Counted from the first letter of the stretch, positions 9,846-19,772 are shown. The stretch is DNA of 64,000 bases from Helicobacter suis (GCF_902196135.1 NZ_CABIKE010000005.1:35306-99305); one strand, 5' to 3'. Made by a program: numbers and translations. The notes: a model not told the origin generated them from the letters alone.

Positions 9846-11162
9846 TTAGAGACTTTGGGGTGTATCGGGTAAATTAATAGCATAGTTGTATAAATCTGAC
9901 ATGCCCCGTATGCGATCAATGAGTAAATTTGAATGGGCTAATAACCCTTGGTGTTCTTTACCCAATTTAAGGGTTGTGATCACCGCTTTACCAATATTAT
10001 AGGTGTGTTTTTTAGATAGCCTAGAGACAGAGATAGCCCACACATTATGCGCAACAATGGCTCTTCTGTGGCGTACGCCTAAATAAAGCATGATATGCCC
10101 CTTGAGCCAAAGAATGGTAGCAAAGGGGGTTGCATGTTTGATAATATAGGCTTCTTTACTTCTTGCTTTCATATGGCTTAAATCCACCATATTATTTGCA
10201 TAACGCACCTGAGCAAGGGAATTTCTAGGTAATAAAATACCAAAATTAGCAAAACTATCTCTCATAAAAGCTGAACAATCGCGGTTTTGATTGGCTCCCC
10301 CCCAGCCATATTTTTGGCCTAGCATGGTATCAATCACAGCTGCCATCACTCTAGTATTAAGAGGTCTGGGGAAAGTTGTGAATTTTTTAGAGTCCATGTA
10401 AGTGGGGATAAGTTTAACAAATCCGTTTGTATCTTTAGCGTAGGTATAAACCCGTGTAAGCATATGGGGTACTTGGGCAAAAATTTCGCCCATGTGTGCA
10501 TAGCTTACAAAATGTCTATAAGAATCGTATAAGGGGATTTTATCTTGGGTGGGAGTGAGGTAGTTTTTAAAGTTTAAAATTTCTTTGATTGTATTAGGAG
10601 TGATGCGGGCTAGATTTTCTACTTTGACCCACCCATAAACAAAACTGCTTTGGATATGTGCGTAGGTTTTAGTGGTGTTGTAATGGGTGATAAGCACCGG
10701 CGTACCCGCAAAGATCATGGAATTTTGCCAGCGATCAAAGGGATAATCATCTTTGCTACGGTAATAAGCCATATCTGTAGGCACAGCGCGTACAGAACTA
10801 TCAGTAACCACAATGGCCTTAATTGCAACGCTAGGATAATGGGCAGTATCCATACTCTTGAAAAGATCTTGCAGGGTTTTTAAATCATAAGGATCTCCTC
10901 CCTCTTTATATCCTATTGTATTTAAAGTATCTTGCATCCAAAAAACTTCTTTTTGATCTTGCATGATGGCCATATCCACCCAAGGGGAATACCATTGTTT
11001 TAGATAAAGACTTTTAAGTTTTTTTCTAGATGGAGAGGGTAGCGTGTGCTTGGGTAAATAATAAGTGGCCTTTTGGGGGAGTTTAAGCAGATCAAGCAGG
11101 GGCTTTTCTTTGGCAGACACGCCCACACATAGCGCTAAAACAAGAAGGATTATTCTAAGCAT
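9846..11162 (-). CDS. secreted SH3-NlpC/P60 cell-wall hydrolase
   Basis: 438-aa exported protein with a signal peptide (MLRIILLVLALCVGVSAKE). The middle resembles SH3b modules (TPVLITHYNTTKTYAHIQSSFVYGWVK), and the last third is an NlpC/P60 domain: YGWGGANQNRDCSAF with the nucleophilic Cys near residue 295, GHIMLYLG with the His, and VAHNVW as a third polar site. The family cleaves peptidoglycan stem peptides; the exact bond is not visible here. It corresponds to the protein between mqo and rpoD in H. pylori. Its ATG overlaps the end of the phosphatase gene by 8 bp. Confidence 0.85.
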   Translation of the reverse strand: MLRIILLVLALCVGVSAKEKPLLDLLKLPQKATYYLPKHTLPSPSRKKLKSLYLKQWYSPWVDMAIMQDQKEVFWMQDTLNTIGYKEGGDPYDLKTLQDLFKSMDTAHYPSVAIKAIVVTDSSVRAVPTDMAYYRSKDDYPFDRWQNSMIFAGTPVLITHYNTTKTYAHIQSSFVYGWVKVENLARITPNTIKEILNFKNYLTPTQDKIPLYDSYRHFVSYAHMGEIFAQVPHMLTRVYTYAKDTNGFVKLIPTYMDSKKFTTFPRPLNTRVMAAVIDTMLGQKYGWGGANQNRDCSAFMRDSFANFGILLPRNSLAQVRYANNMVDLSHMKARSKEAYIIKHATPFATILWLKGHIMLYLGVRHRRAIVAHNVWAISVSRLSKKHTYNIGKAVITTLKLGKEHQGLLAHSNLLIDRIRGMSDLYNYAINLPDTPQSL

Positions 11163-11616
11163 GGTAGCTAGAAAGCAAGGTTTTTACGCCTAGATCAATC
11201 ATTTTATAGACCTCTTCTAAATCCTTCTCTTGGGTAAAAGTATAGGGGTCTGGAATATCCACACCACCTAGCCCAAAATCCCCCAGTTTATAGACATGTG
11301 AGTGAACAATGTGGAGATCACTTAGGGCTTTAATATTACTAGTATCCATGACAATGATCCAATCATAAGAATTAGCTAGACTTTGCGTGATAGGCTTACT
11401 TTTAAAATGGGCGATGTTTATTCCGTGTTTTTGAGCAAGTTTAATAATGGGTGGGTGGGGCGACTGCCCTTGATGAAAAGAGGAGATGCCCGCAGCATCT
11501 ACTTTTAAATCCAAGCCCTTAACCTTGATAATATGCGTAGCAATGCCCAGAGCCAGCATGGAGCGGCAAATATTGCCCAAGCATAAAAATAAAAGACTCT
11601 GGGGCGGGGCTATCAT
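11155..11616 (-). CDS. low-molecular-weight protein tyrosine phosphatase
   Basis: 153-aa LMW-PTP. The N-terminal P-loop CLGNICRS contains the CX5R catalytic signature with Cys at about residue 13; the general-acid loop DIPDPYT lies near residue 120. The preferred start is the ATG that overlaps the rpoD stop (ATGA); a TTG one codon earlier is less likely. It overlaps both neighbours and so is translationally coupled to rpoD. From memory this gene is absent at this place in H. pylori, where rpoD directly precedes the NlpC/P60 gene. Bacterial relatives often act on cell-envelope polysaccharide kinases, but no such kinase is visible. Confidence 0.9.
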   Translation of the reverse strand: MIAPPQSLLFLCLGNICRSMLALGIATHIIKVKGLDLKVDAAGISSFHQGQSPHPPIIKLAQKHGINIAHFKSKPITQSLANSYDWIIVMDTSNIKALSDLHIVHSHVYKLGDFGLGGVDIPDPYTFTQEKDLEEVYKMIDLGVKTLLSSYHA

Positions 11617-13511
11617 CAAATGCGCAAATAACTTCTAAGCAAACGGCCATACTGAGGACTGCGCAATTTCTTAATCGCGCTGCTTTCAATTTGGCGTACC
11701 CGCTCTCTGGTTACATTGAGCTCTTTACCAATTTCCTCTAAAGTGCGATCGCTCTCATCTTCTAACAAACCAAAACGCATGCGAATCACTGACTTTTCGC
11801 GTTCATTGAGTTGATCAAGCACGCCATCAATTTGGGCTTTCAGATCTTCGCGCATGATGTGCTCCATAGAACCAACCACATTTTTATCCTCCACAAAATC
11901 CCCAAACTTGCCATCATCATCATTACCCACCGGCGATTCTAAACTAATGGGCTCTTTAGTGATTTTAATCACATTTCTCACTTTATCCAAAGGCAAACCC
12001 ACTTCTTTAGCCACTAAATCCAAATCTGGCTCTTTGCCATTTTCTTGCATGTATTTGCGCATGACTTTATTAATGCGGTTGATAGTGTCTATCATATGGA
12101 TAGGGATACGGATTGTACGGGCTTGATCGGCAATTGCGCGGCTAATAGCTTGTTTGATCCACCAAGTGGCATAAGTAGAAAACTTGTAGTTTTTCTCATG
12201 CTCAAACTTATCTACGGCTTTCATCAGGCCAATATTGCCCTCTTGAATGAGATCTAAAAAGGGTAGCCCGCGTGAAGTGTAGCGTTTAGCAATGCTCACC
12301 ACCAAGCGCAAATTAGAGCGCGCCATTTTATTTTTAGCCCTATCTGAAATCAATTTACCCCGTTTGATTTGGCTTAAAATCTCTTTTAATTTACTAGGTT
12401 CTAAATTAAACCCGTCCTTGCTAGCTTCTTTAGTTTGGAAAAGCTTTTTAATCTCCATATAAACGCCAATCATAGTCGCCTCTGGCATCATCGCAATGAT
12501 CTCCTCACGGCTCATTGTGGTGATATTTTTGAGGATATTTTTATGGTTTTCAATCAAGCTTTCATTAAATAAAGAGAGCTTATATTCTAGCCGTTTTAAT
12601 TCCTTTTCAAAACCATCATCGTTTTTAAGCGAGGTTTCCATAGCCTTAACTAGCTCATTGATAAGCTTGCTAGTGGGCCCTAAATCATAAAGCTTTTCTT
12701 TAAGAACGCGGCATTTATAAGCTAGAGTTAAGGCATGCAAAAGCGGATCTTCTTGTTCCTCTACGGGTGTGTTTAAAAGTTTAAGCCATTCTTTTTTAGC
12801 CTTGTTTAAAGCTTTAAAACTTTCAAGCACTTCTTCTACCCGCTTTTTATCCTTATCAGAAGAGTTTCTTTTAATCTCTGGTGTGTCCTCTTCCTCACTA
12901 TCCTCTATTTCAACATCTTCATCTTTCTTAGCCATGCTCCCTTCATTATCAAAATTTCTAAATAGCTCTTTTACGCGCCTTTCGCGGTTGATTAAAGCCT
13001 CTTTGTAGTTATAGATAAAGTCAATCAAATAGGGCACAGAACAAATGGCATCTAAAATAATATTTTCGCCTAGCTTAATTTGCTTGCTTAAATACACCTC
13101 TTCCTCTTTGCTTAGAAGTGGGATTTCACCCATTTCGCGCAAATACATGCGCACAGGGCTATCACTTCTTGACCACTCTGGTAGTTCCTTTTCTTTGATA
13201 AAATCTAAGTTTTCCTCTATATCGTATTCCAAGACTTTAGATTTCTTGCGCAAATTTTTATGTTCAAGAGAGGATAAGGAAGTGTGAGCGTACTCAGAGG
13301 AGTGGACAAGGGTTTTATGATACTTAGCCACTAGCTCCTTAATTTTTTTGAGCTGAGAGGTAGTGGGGATTTTTTGGATCACATCAATAATGCGTTCATA
13401 AGAGACGGTAGAATGGGGTTCTTGGAAAAGTTTTTCTAATTTCTCTTGGGGAGAATTCTGTTTATTAGAGATGTTATTTTTAGTTGCTTTATTAGGGTTT
13501 TTGTTTTCCAT
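11616..13511 (-). CDS. rpoD: RNA polymerase principal sigma factor RpoD (sigma-80)
   Basis: 631-aa vegetative sigma factor. The N-terminal 120 residues are polar and lysine-rich; region 1.2 reads [17 protein letters not shown]; a long acidic non-conserved insert follows; region 2 has [26 protein letters not shown] and [13 protein letters not shown]; region 4.2 ends with [19 protein letters not shown]. Slightly shorter than the roughly 670-aa H. pylori protein. Start MENKNPNK is preceded by AAGGATACCC-type sequence. First gene of the coupled rpoD-phosphatase-NlpC operon; divergent from tatB. Confidence 0.97.
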   Translation of the reverse strand: MENKNPNKATKNNISNKQNSPQEKLEKLFQEPHSTVSYERIIDVIQKIPTTSQLKKIKELVAKYHKTLVHSSEYAHTSLSSLEHKNLRKKSKVLEYDIEENLDFIKEKELPEWSRSDSPVRMYLREMGEIPLLSKEEEVYLSKQIKLGENIILDAICSVPYLIDFIYNYKEALINRERRVKELFRNFDNEGSMAKKDEDVEIEDSEEEDTPEIKRNSSDKDKKRVEEVLESFKALNKAKKEWLKLLNTPVEEQEDPLLHALTLAYKCRVLKEKLYDLGPTSKLINELVKAMETSLKNDDGFEKELKRLEYKLSLFNESLIENHKNILKNITTMSREEIIAMMPEATMIGVYMEIKKLFQTKEASKDGFNLEPSKLKEILSQIKRGKLISDRAKNKMARSNLRLVVSIAKRYTSRGLPFLDLIQEGNIGLMKAVDKFEHEKNYKFSTYATWWIKQAISRAIADQARTIRIPIHMIDTINRINKVMRKYMQENGKEPDLDLVAKEVGLPLDKVRNVIKITKEPISLESPVGNDDDGKFGDFVEDKNVVGSMEHIMREDLKAQIDGVLDQLNEREKSVIRMRFGLLEDESDRTLEEIGKELNVTRERVRQIESSAIKKLRSPQYGRLLRSYLRI

Positions 13512-13633
13512 TTTGGGTATCCTTGAATGTGTTTGCCAAGTTCCTAGTAGGAACCAACTTTGACTAGAAAGAAAAGCTTATTTTATTAAAATCTAACTTA
13601 TAAAAGAATTAAAAGTATAAAAGAGTGGTGTGC

Positions 13634-13639
13634 TATAAT
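13634..13639 (+). promoter_or_regulatory. -10 box of the tatB operon
   Basis: TATAAT 27 bp before the tatB ATG in the rpoD/tatB divergent region, with GTGAGG ribosome site between. On the opposite strand only weaker TATAAG-like hexamers are seen for rpoD. Confidence 0.6.
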
Positions 13640-13665
13640 GGGAACATCTATTAAGTGAGGTGTGT

Positions 13666-14076
13666 ATGTTTGGGATGGGATTTTTTGAGTTGGTGGTGAT
13701 CGTGGTGGTGGCCATTATCTTTTTAGGGCCTGAAAAATTTCCTCAAGCCATGCTAGACATGGCTAGGTTTTTTAGAGCGGTTAAAAAGGCCCTTAATGAA
13801 GCCAAAGAAACCCTAGATAAAGAAATCCACATTGAAGAACTCAAACAAGAATCACTGGAGTATAAAAAGCGCTTTGAGGAAAGCGCTAAACCTCTTATCA
13901 ATCTCAAACAAGAGCTAGAGGAGGTAAAAGAACTCAAAGAAGTTCAGGATTTTAAAAGCACCCTTACAAGCATTGCTACACAAAATCCATTAGACTCTTT
14001 ATCTCAAGAAGTAGAGGTAGATGAAAAACCTAAAGTTAGTCTAGAAAAACCCCCTGTAAGTAAGTCCCATGCTTGA
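13666..14076 (+). CDS. tatB: Sec-independent translocase protein TatB
   Basis: 136-aa TatB with one N-terminal transmembrane helix (FFELVVIVVVAIIFLGPEKFPQ), the typical GPE-P hinge, an amphipathic helix and a long charged coiled tail. TatB and TatC form the receptor for twin-arginine signal peptides of folded, cofactor-bearing proteins. The ATG at 13666 fits the family start better than a GTG two codons earlier. It overlaps tatC by 8 bp, which supports TatB rather than TatA identity. Confidence 0.9.
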   Translation: MFGMGFFELVVIVVVAIIFLGPEKFPQAMLDMARFFRAVKKALNEAKETLDKEIHIEELKQESLEYKKRFEESAKPLINLKQELEEVKELKEVQDFKSTLTSIATQNPLDSLSQEVEVDEKPKVSLEKPPVSKSHA

Positions 14077-14785
14077 GGATCTCAAACCCCACCTAGAGGA
14101 TCTGCGTAAGCGTTTATTGATCTCTATTGTTGTATTAATTGTGGCATTTGCTCTGTGTTTTCATTTTTGGCAAATTATTTTTGAATGGATCAAGACTTCT
14201 TATCAAGGTAAATTAATCCAAATCTCACCCATTGAAGGCATTATGGTGGCTATCAAGGTGAGTTTTTTTGCGGCCTTAACGGTGTCTATGCCTGTTATCT
14301 TTTGGCAAATGTGGCTTTTTATAGCTCCCGGGCTTTATAAGAATGAAAAAAAGATGGTACTACCCTTTGTATTTTTTGGGAGCGTGATGTTTGTCGCTGG
14401 GGCGTGTTTTTCTTATTATGTGGTTTTTCCCTTTGTAATTCACTATCTAGCCACCTTTGGAAGTGCCATGTTTGAGGCCAATATTTCAGCTTCTAGTTAT
14501 GTGAGTTTTTTTATGCAACTGATCTTAGGCTTTGGTATCGCGTTTGAATTACCTGTATTAGTCTTTTTTCTAGCCAAAATAGGTTTGATCACTGATGAAA
14601 GCCTTAAGGGGTTTTTTAAGTACGCCATTGTGCTTATCTTTGCTATAGCTGCCATTATCACGCCCCCAGATGTGATGAGTCAAATTTTAATGGCTCTGCC
14701 TCTCATGGGTCTTTATGGTTTTTCTATCTTAATTGCTAAATGGGTTAATCCTGCCTCCAAAGAAGAAGAAAATGAGCATTCCTAA
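14069..14785 (+). CDS. tatC: Sec-independent translocase protein TatC
   Basis: 238-aa polytopic membrane protein with six predicted helices; the N-terminal LEDLKPHLEDLRKRLL, the PIEGIMVAIKVSFF loop and FVAGACFSYYVVFPFV segment are typical TatC features. It recognises twin-arginine signals with TatB. It overlaps tatB (8 bp) and queA (14 bp), so three genes are translated as a coupled unit. Confidence 0.95.
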   Translation: MLEDLKPHLEDLRKRLLISIVVLIVAFALCFHFWQIIFEWIKTSYQGKLIQISPIEGIMVAIKVSFFAALTVSMPVIFWQMWLFIAPGLYKNEKKMVLPFVFFGSVMFVAGACFSYYVVFPFVIHYLATFGSAMFEANISASSYVSFFMQLILGFGIAFELPVLVFFLAKIGLITDESLKGFFKYAIVLIFAIAAIITPPDVMSQILMALPLMGLYGFSILIAKWVNPASKEEENEHS

Positions 14786-15797
14786 AGAGTTTCTGCGCGC
14801 TAGTTATACCTATCATCTGCCAAAGCATCTTATCGCCTCACACCCAATTAAACCCAAAGAGGAGGCAAAGCTTATGGTCTATGAGCGCACTCAAGATCGC
14901 CTCACCCATACCACCTTTGCGCATCTCTTTGAATTTTTCCCTCAAGATGCGTTAGTTGTTTTAAATGATACTAAAGTGATTAAGGCTAGATTATTTGGGC
15001 GCAAAAAGAGCGGTCATTTAGTAGAAATTTTAATCCACTACCCCAAAGATGCTTGTTGTTTAGTACAAATCCGGGGCAAGGTACATGTAGGCTTAGTTTT
15101 GCAATTAGATCATGGATATTTTTGCCAAGTACTAGAGGTACTTCCAAATGGCATGCGTTTGGTGGGCTTTTTTAAAGAATCCGGGCATTTTTTAGAGTGG
15201 GCAGAAGTTTTAGAAATGCTAGAAATCTTAGGGCATATGCCCATTCCCCCTTATCTTAAACGCGCCGATGAAATTAAAGATTTACAGGACTATCAAAGCG
15301 TTTTTGCTAAAAATTTAGGGGCTATTGCTGCACCTACGGCGTCTTTACATTTTTCAGAAAGCACTAAGGCGTATTTACTCTCCCACTTTAAGCACGCCTT
15401 TTTAACTTTACATGTAGGCGCGGGCACTTTTTTAGGGGTGGAATGTGAGGATATTAGAGAACATGGCATGCATTCTGAATTTGTAGACATTCCTCTAATC
15501 ACGCAGCAAGCTCTAGATGATGCCCCTTATATTTTATGTATCGGTACAACGACTTTAAGAGCAGTAGAACACTATAAAAGGGGTTTTAAAACGCCTCATT
15601 GTGATTTATTCTTGCATGCGGGTAATCCAGTTAAACATGTACAGGCCTTATTAACTAATTTTCATTTGCCCCAATCTAGCTTAATCATGCTAGTAGCCTC
15701 CATGTTAGGGCTAGATAAATGTTTAGAACTCTACAAACAGGCAATTAAACACCACTATCGCTTTTACTCCTATGGCGATGGAATGTTGATTTTATGA
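14772..15797 (+). CDS. queA: S-adenosylmethionine:tRNA ribosyltransferase-isomerase
   Basis: 341-aa QueA, which transfers the ribosyl part of SAM to preQ1-modified tRNA to give epoxyqueuosine. Motifs include the LP..LIA.HP start (YHLPKHLIASHPIKPKEEAKLM), ALVVLNDTKVIKARLFG, and THVGAGTFLGVE-like LHVGAGTFLGVECEDI with HGMHSEF following. I chose the internal ATG at 14772 (MSIPKEF); the upstream extension lies inside tatC and has no similarity to the family. It overlaps rsmG as ATGA. Confidence 0.95.
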   Translation: MSIPKEFLRASYTYHLPKHLIASHPIKPKEEAKLMVYERTQDRLTHTTFAHLFEFFPQDALVVLNDTKVIKARLFGRKKSGHLVEILIHYPKDACCLVQIRGKVHVGLVLQLDHGYFCQVLEVLPNGMRLVGFFKESGHFLEWAEVLEMLEILGHMPIPPYLKRADEIKDLQDYQSVFAKNLGAIAAPTASLHFSESTKAYLLSHFKHAFLTLHVGAGTFLGVECEDIREHGMHSEFVDIPLITQQALDDAPYILCIGTTTLRAVEHYKRGFKTPHCDLFLHAGNPVKHVQALLTNFHLPQSSLIMLVASMLGLDKCLELYKQAIKHHYRFYSYGDGMLIL

Positions 15798-16333
15798 AAC
15801 CCACACTAAAGCGCTTTGCGACTTTGCTTTTAGAGTGGAATTGTATACACAATCTAAGCGGAGCTAAGAGTTTAGAGGATATAAAAACACATATTGATGA
15901 TAGCATTCGGGTTTTAGATTTTATTAAACCCTTTGATACATGTTTAGATATTGGTAGCGGTGCGGGGTTTCCAGCTTTGCCTTTAAGTGTATTTTGCCCC
16001 CATGCGCGCTTTATTCTAGTAGAACCTAATATCAAAAAAAGCGCCTTTTTACACCATGTAAAAAACACACTTGCCTTAGATAATTTACAGATTAAACGCG
16101 TCCGGATTCAAACACTTAACCCTTTAGAAATTGAAAGAGTAGATTTAATCACCTCTAGGGCTCTAATGCCTACTCAAGATTTACTAGCCTTAGGCATGCC
16201 TTTTTTAAAATCCGGTGGGTATTTTTTATTTTATAAGGGTAGCCAACTAGCTAGTGAGATCACCTATAACCCGCATGAATGCTTTGTATATGGCAAACGG
16301 GTTTATTTTTACCATAAAGGAAAGCCATGTTGA
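15794..16333 (+). CDS. rsmG: 16S rRNA G527 N7-methyltransferase
   Basis: 179-aa RsmG (GidB), the SAM-dependent enzyme that methylates G527 of 16S rRNA. The start KRFATLLLEWNCIHNLSG, motif I LDIGSGAGFPALPL and SRALMPTQDLLAL match the family. It starts in the queA stop (ATGA) and ends overlapping the next small gene. The order tatB-tatC-queA-rsmG is shared with H. pylori. Confidence 0.93.
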   Translation: MKPTLKRFATLLLEWNCIHNLSGAKSLEDIKTHIDDSIRVLDFIKPFDTCLDIGSGAGFPALPLSVFCPHARFILVEPNIKKSAFLHHVKNTLALDNLQIKRVRIQTLNPLEIERVDLITSRALMPTQDLLALGMPFLKSGGYFLFYKGSQLASEITYNPHECFVYGKRVYFYHKGKPC

Positions 16334-16530
16334 AATTCTTGCTACTACTCGCCATTGTAGGCGGGGTTGTTTGGTTTTTGCGATCTAAAAAACCCAAAGA
16401 AAATAACTCCCAGCAAGTTGAAAATCTTTTAGAATGCGCTCACTGTAAAACCTATATCTCTAGCCGTGAGGCTTTATTTAGCAATGGGCGCGCGTATTGT
16501 AGCCAAAGTTGTTTACAAAGAGAGATTTAA
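16327..16530 (+). CDS. small membrane-anchored zinc-ribbon-like protein (PP0621 family)
   Basis: 67-aa protein with one N-terminal transmembrane helix (LKFLLLLAIVGGVVWFL) and a cytoplasmic or periplasmic tail carrying CAHCKTYISSREA and CSQSC, i.e. two Cys pairs that could bind a metal. This matches the PP0621 family, whose role is unknown. It overlaps rsmG by 7 bp and its stop overlaps the next start by one base, so it belongs to the same operon. Confidence 0.75.
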   Translation: MLKFLLLLAIVGGVVWFLRSKKPKENNSQQVENLLECAHCKTYISSREALFSNGRAYCSQSCLQREI

Positions 16531-16943
16531 TGTTAGTTTTTGGCCACCCCAAAATCCCATGCCCGCAGTTTATACAGGTAGAACAAGTAGAGCAAATCGC
16601 TAAGATTAGTGCTAAACACTGCATTTATTTTAAAGCCTCCAGCTTGTATGCCTTTGATTTGGCAAATCACTGCACCAAGCAGCAGGTAAAATATGCGGTG
16701 GGTATAGAAAATCTTAAAGAATTTGTATGGATGGTAAATTTCAAACCAGCCTATTTAGTGGTTTATAAGAAGCCGGAAAACTACCAAAGCTTAGCAGATG
16801 ACTATTTATTAGACGCGCGGATTTTATGGGTGATTGATCATGAGGAACAGGTACTTGAGGCGCTTAAAATGAAAATAGATGGGGTGATCTTTAGCCAAAT
16901 CTTATCATTTAACCCCATAGTTAGCCAAGATATGCTAGAGTGA
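16530..16943 (+). CDS. conserved hypothetical protein, HP1065-like
   Basis: 137-aa soluble protein without a motif I recognise. Start at the ATG overlapping the previous stop (TAATG). The sequence alternates short hydrophobic strands and helices (YAVGIENLKEFVWMVNFKPAYLVVYKKPENYQ and DARILWVIDHEEQVLEALKMKIDGVIFSQIL). Position after the tatBC-queA-rsmG block corresponds to a hypothetical gene of H. pylori. No function assigned. Confidence 0.7.
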   Translation: MLVFGHPKIPCPQFIQVEQVEQIAKISAKHCIYFKASSLYAFDLANHCTKQQVKYAVGIENLKEFVWMVNFKPAYLVVYKKPENYQSLADDYLLDARILWVIDHEEQVLEALKMKIDGVIFSQILSFNPIVSQDMLE

Positions 16944-16952
16944 TCGCTTTTT

Positions 16953-17040
16953 GGAGAGATGTCCGAGCGGTTGAAGGAGCACGCCTGGAACGCGTGTAAG
17001 GTGCAAGCCTTCAAGGGTTCGAATCCCTTTCTCTCCGCCA
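16953..17040 (+). tRNA. tRNA-Ser (GGA anticodon)
   Basis: 88-nt class II tRNA with a long variable arm. The acceptor strand GGAGAGA pairs with TCTCTCC; the anticodon stem ACGC/GCGT encloses loop CTGGAAC, giving anticodon GGA; the T-arm reads GGGTTCGAATCCC; CCA is encoded. It lies just after the hypothetical gene and before the urease leader. Confidence 0.95.
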
Positions 17041-17104
17041 TTTCAATCTATTTTCTCCGCTTTTCTTGTTTATTATATTGATAAGACTAAATCACAATAA
17101 ATAA

Positions 17105-17127
17105 TATTATCTTTGGTAACAATAATA
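17105..17127 (+). promoter_or_regulatory. candidate NikR operator upstream of ureA
   Basis: Half-sites TATTATC (17105-17111) and AATAATA (17121-17127) are separated by 9 bp. The Helicobacter NikR consensus, as I recall it, is TATTATT-N11-AATAATA, so the arms fit with one mismatch but the spacing is 2 bp short. It lies upstream of the proposed ureA -10, as expected for nickel activation of urease. Inference only. Confidence 0.35.
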
Positions 17128-17152
17128 CCAATGTTTGTTAGTCAAAAAAGAC

Positions 17153-17158
17153 TAGAAT
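17153..17158 (+). promoter_or_regulatory. candidate ureA -10 box
   Basis: TAGAAT, one mismatch to TATAAT, 56 bp before the ureA ATG. The leader would be about 50 nt and ends in GAGGAG-type ribosome binding sequence. Other AT-rich hexamers nearby (for example TATATA near 17197) are too close to the start. Confidence 0.35.
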
Positions 17159-17214
17159 ACGCCCCGTTGGTGGTTTACGCCGTCCAATAAATATTTTATA
17201 TAGAGGAGTTTAGG

Positions 17215-17925
17215 ATGAAACTAACACCTAAAGAGCTGGACAAGTTGATGCTCCACTATGCGGGCGAATTGGCTAAAAAACGCAAAGAAAAAGGCATTAA
17301 ATTAAACTACACAGAAGCGGTAGCATTAATTAGTGCCCATGTAATGGAGGAAGCCCGCGCAGGTAAAAAAAGCGTGGCAGATTTGATGCAAGAAGGTAGG
17401 AATTTGCTTAAAGCAGATGATGTAATGCCCGGTGTTGCCCATATGATTCATGAGGTGGGCATTGAAGCAAATTTTCCCGATGGAACTAAACTTGTTACCA
17501 TCCACACTCCTGTAGAAGCCGGAAGCGATAAACTCCACCCCGGGGAAGTGATCTTGAAAAACGAAGACATCACTTTGAATGCTGGTAAAGAAGCTATCGA
17601 ACTCAAAGTGAAAAACAAAGGCGATCGCCCTGTACAAGTAGGCTCTCACTTCCATTTCTTTGAAGTCAATAAACTGCTAGACTTTGATCGCGAAAAAGCT
17701 TATGGCAAACGACTTGACATCGCCTCTGGTACAGCTGTGCGCTTTGAACCTGGCGAAGAAAAAACCGTGCATTTGATTGATGTAGGCGGCAATAAACGCA
17801 TCTATGGCTTTAACGCTCTTGTAGACAGACAAGCCGATTGCGATGGCAAAAAACTAGCCCTCAAACGCGCAAAAGCAAAACATTTTGGCACTGTTAACTG
17901 CGGTTGCGATCACGAAAATAAATAA
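17215..17925 (+). CDS. ureA: urease subunit alpha (fused gamma-beta)
   Basis: 236-aa small urease subunit in the Helicobacter form, where the gamma (about 1-100) and beta (about 105-220) subunits of other bacteria are fused. It opens with [17 protein letters not shown] and carries [20 protein letters not shown]. It assembles with UreB into the large cytoplasmic complex that splits urea to ammonia and CO2 and buffers the cell against acid. A strong GAGGAG site precedes the ATG; ureB follows after 14 bp. Confidence 0.98.
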   Translation: MKLTPKELDKLMLHYAGELAKKRKEKGIKLNYTEAVALISAHVMEEARAGKKSVADLMQEGRNLLKADDVMPGVAHMIHEVGIEANFPDGTKLVTIHTPVEAGSDKLHPGEVILKNEDITLNAGKEAIELKVKNKGDRPVQVGSHFHFFEVNKLLDFDREKAYGKRLDIASGTAVRFEPGEEKTVHLIDVGGNKRIYGFNALVDRQADCDGKKLALKRAKAKHFGTVNCGCDHENK

Positions 17926-17939
17926 GGAAAGGACAAGCG

Positions 17940-19649
17940 ATGAAAAAAATCTCTAGAAAAGAATATGTTTCTATGTATGGCCCCACTACAGGCGATAAAG
18001 TCAGACTAGGCGATACAGATCTGATTTTAGAAGTAGAATGTGATTGCACCACTTATGGCGAAGAAATTAAATTTGGGGGCGGGAAAACTATCCGTGATGG
18101 GATGGGCCAAACCAACAGCCCCAGCAGCCATGAGTTAGATTTAGTGATTACTAACGCCCTAATTGTAGACTACACCGGGATTTATAAAGCTGACATTGGC
18201 ATTAAAGATGGCAAAATCCATGGCATTGGTAAAGCCGGCAATAAAGACATTCAAGACGGCGTTTGCGATCGCCTTTGTGTGGGCCCTGCTACAGAAGCAC
18301 TAGCTGGTGAGGGTTTAATTGTTACAGCCGGCGGGATTGATACCCACATTCACTTTATTTCTCCACAACAAATCCCCACCGCTTTTGCTAGCGGCATTAC
18401 AACCATGCTTGGAGGCGGAACAGGCCCTGCTGATGGTACTAATGCGACAACTATCACTCCAGGCCACTGGAATTTAAAAGAAATGCTCCGCGCTTCTGAA
18501 GAATACGCCATGAATTTAGGCTACATGGGTAAAGGTAATGTTTCTTATGAACCCTCTTTAGTTGAACAACTTGAAGCTGGCGCTATTGGCTTTAAAATCC
18601 ATGAAGACTGGGGCAGCACACCTTCAGCTATCCACCATGCTCTTAAAATTGCTGATGAGTATGATGTACAAGTGGCTATCCACACCGATACTCTTAATGA
18701 AGCTGGTTGTGTAGAAGACACTTTAGAAGCCATTGCAGGCCGCACTATCCACACTTTCCACACAGAAGGCGCAGGCGGTGGGCACGCTCCAGATGTGATT
18801 AAAATGGCTGGAGCTTATAATGTTCTACCTGCCTCTACTAACCCCACTATCCCCTTTACCAAAAATACCGAAGCCGAACACATGGATATGTTAATGGTTT
18901 GCCACCACTTGGATAAAAACATTAAAGAGGATGTGGAATTTGCTGACTCTAGGATTCGCCCCCAAACTATCGCCGCAGAAGATAAACTCCATGACATGGG
19001 CATTTTCTCCATTACAAGCTCTGACTCTCAAGCTATGGGGCGTGTGGGTGAAGTGATTACCCGCACTTGGCAAACTGCGGATAAAAACAAAAAAGAATTT
19101 GGTCGCTTGAAGGAAGAAACAGGCGATAACGACAATTTCCGCATCAAACGATACATCTCCAAATACACCATTAACCCCGCTATCGCGCATGGTATTTCTG
19201 AATATGTGGGTTCTGTAGAAGTGGGCAAATTTGCAGATTTGGTACTTTGGAGTCCTGCTTTCTTTGGCATTAAACCTAACATGATTATCAAAGGCGGCAT
19301 GATCGCACTCTCTCAAATGGGTGATGCCAACGCTTCTATTCCTACTCCCCAACCCGTTTACTACCGCGAAATGTTTGGCCACCACGGTAAAGCCAAATTT
19401 GATACCAACATCACTTTTGTGTCTCAAGTGGCTTATGAAAACGGCATTAAACATGAACTTGGCTTACAAAGAAAAGTATTGCCTGTGAAAAACTGCCGCA
19501 ATATCACTAAAAAAGACCTCAAATTCAATGATGTAACCGCTCACATTGAGGTCAATCCTGAAACCTACAAAGTCAAAGTAGACGGGCAGGAAGTTACTTC
19601 TAAAGCTGCTGATAAAATTAGCTTAGCTCAACTCTACAACTTGTTCTAG
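17940..19649 (+). CDS. ureB: urease catalytic subunit beta
   Basis: 569-aa catalytic subunit. Nickel-site residues are visible: HIHF (about 136-139), carbamylated Lys in GFKIHEDWG (about 219), HTDTLNE, and the active-site flap MVCHHLDK with the mobile Cys and His (about 320-323); Asp of SDSQAMG completes the site. Length equals that of H. pylori UreB. It is 14 bp from ureA with GGAAAGGA ribosome site and followed by a hairpin terminator. Confidence 0.98.
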   Translation: MKKISRKEYVSMYGPTTGDKVRLGDTDLILEVECDCTTYGEEIKFGGGKTIRDGMGQTNSPSSHELDLVITNALIVDYTGIYKADIGIKDGKIHGIGKAGNKDIQDGVCDRLCVGPATEALAGEGLIVTAGGIDTHIHFISPQQIPTAFASGITTMLGGGTGPADGTNATTITPGHWNLKEMLRASEEYAMNLGYMGKGNVSYEPSLVEQLEAGAIGFKIHEDWGSTPSAIHHALKIADEYDVQVAIHTDTLNEAGCVEDTLEAIAGRTIHTFHTEGAGGGHAPDVIKMAGAYNVLPASTNPTIPFTKNTEAEHMDMLMVCHHLDKNIKEDVEFADSRIRPQTIAAEDKLHDMGIFSITSSDSQAMGRVGEVITRTWQTADKNKKEFGRLKEETGDNDNFRIKRYISKYTINPAIAHGISEYVGSVEVGKFADLVLWSPAFFGIKPNMIIKGGMIALSQMGDANASIPTPQPVYYREMFGHHGKAKFDTNITFVSQVAYENGIKHELGLQRKVLPVKNCRNITKKDLKFNDVTAHIEVNPETYKVKVDGQEVTSKAADKISLAQLYNLF

Positions 19650-19663
19650 TTTCTTGGTTTTTT

Positions 19664-19690
19664 AGTCCCCGTAAGAAGGGGGCTTTTGTG
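19664..19690 (+). terminator. terminator / processing hairpin after ureB
   Basis: Stem AGTCCCC (19664-19670) and GGGGGCT (19678-19684) with a 7-nt loop, followed by TTTTG. A second short hairpin, GGGTTT/AAACCC, lies near 19712-19726. It probably lowers transcription into ureI. Confidence 0.6.
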
Positions 19691-19772
19691 CCCAACTCTT
19701 GCGTTTAAATGGGGTTTAAAAACCCTGTGTTTTGTGCTAACTTAAAAGGGTGGGGGGTTTACTTTCTTAGTT

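Noticed and set aside
18891..19454. 187-codon open frame on the minus strand inside ureB
   Set aside because: It mirrors codon positions of the highly conserved ureB and has no ribosome site or family features; a shadow frame.
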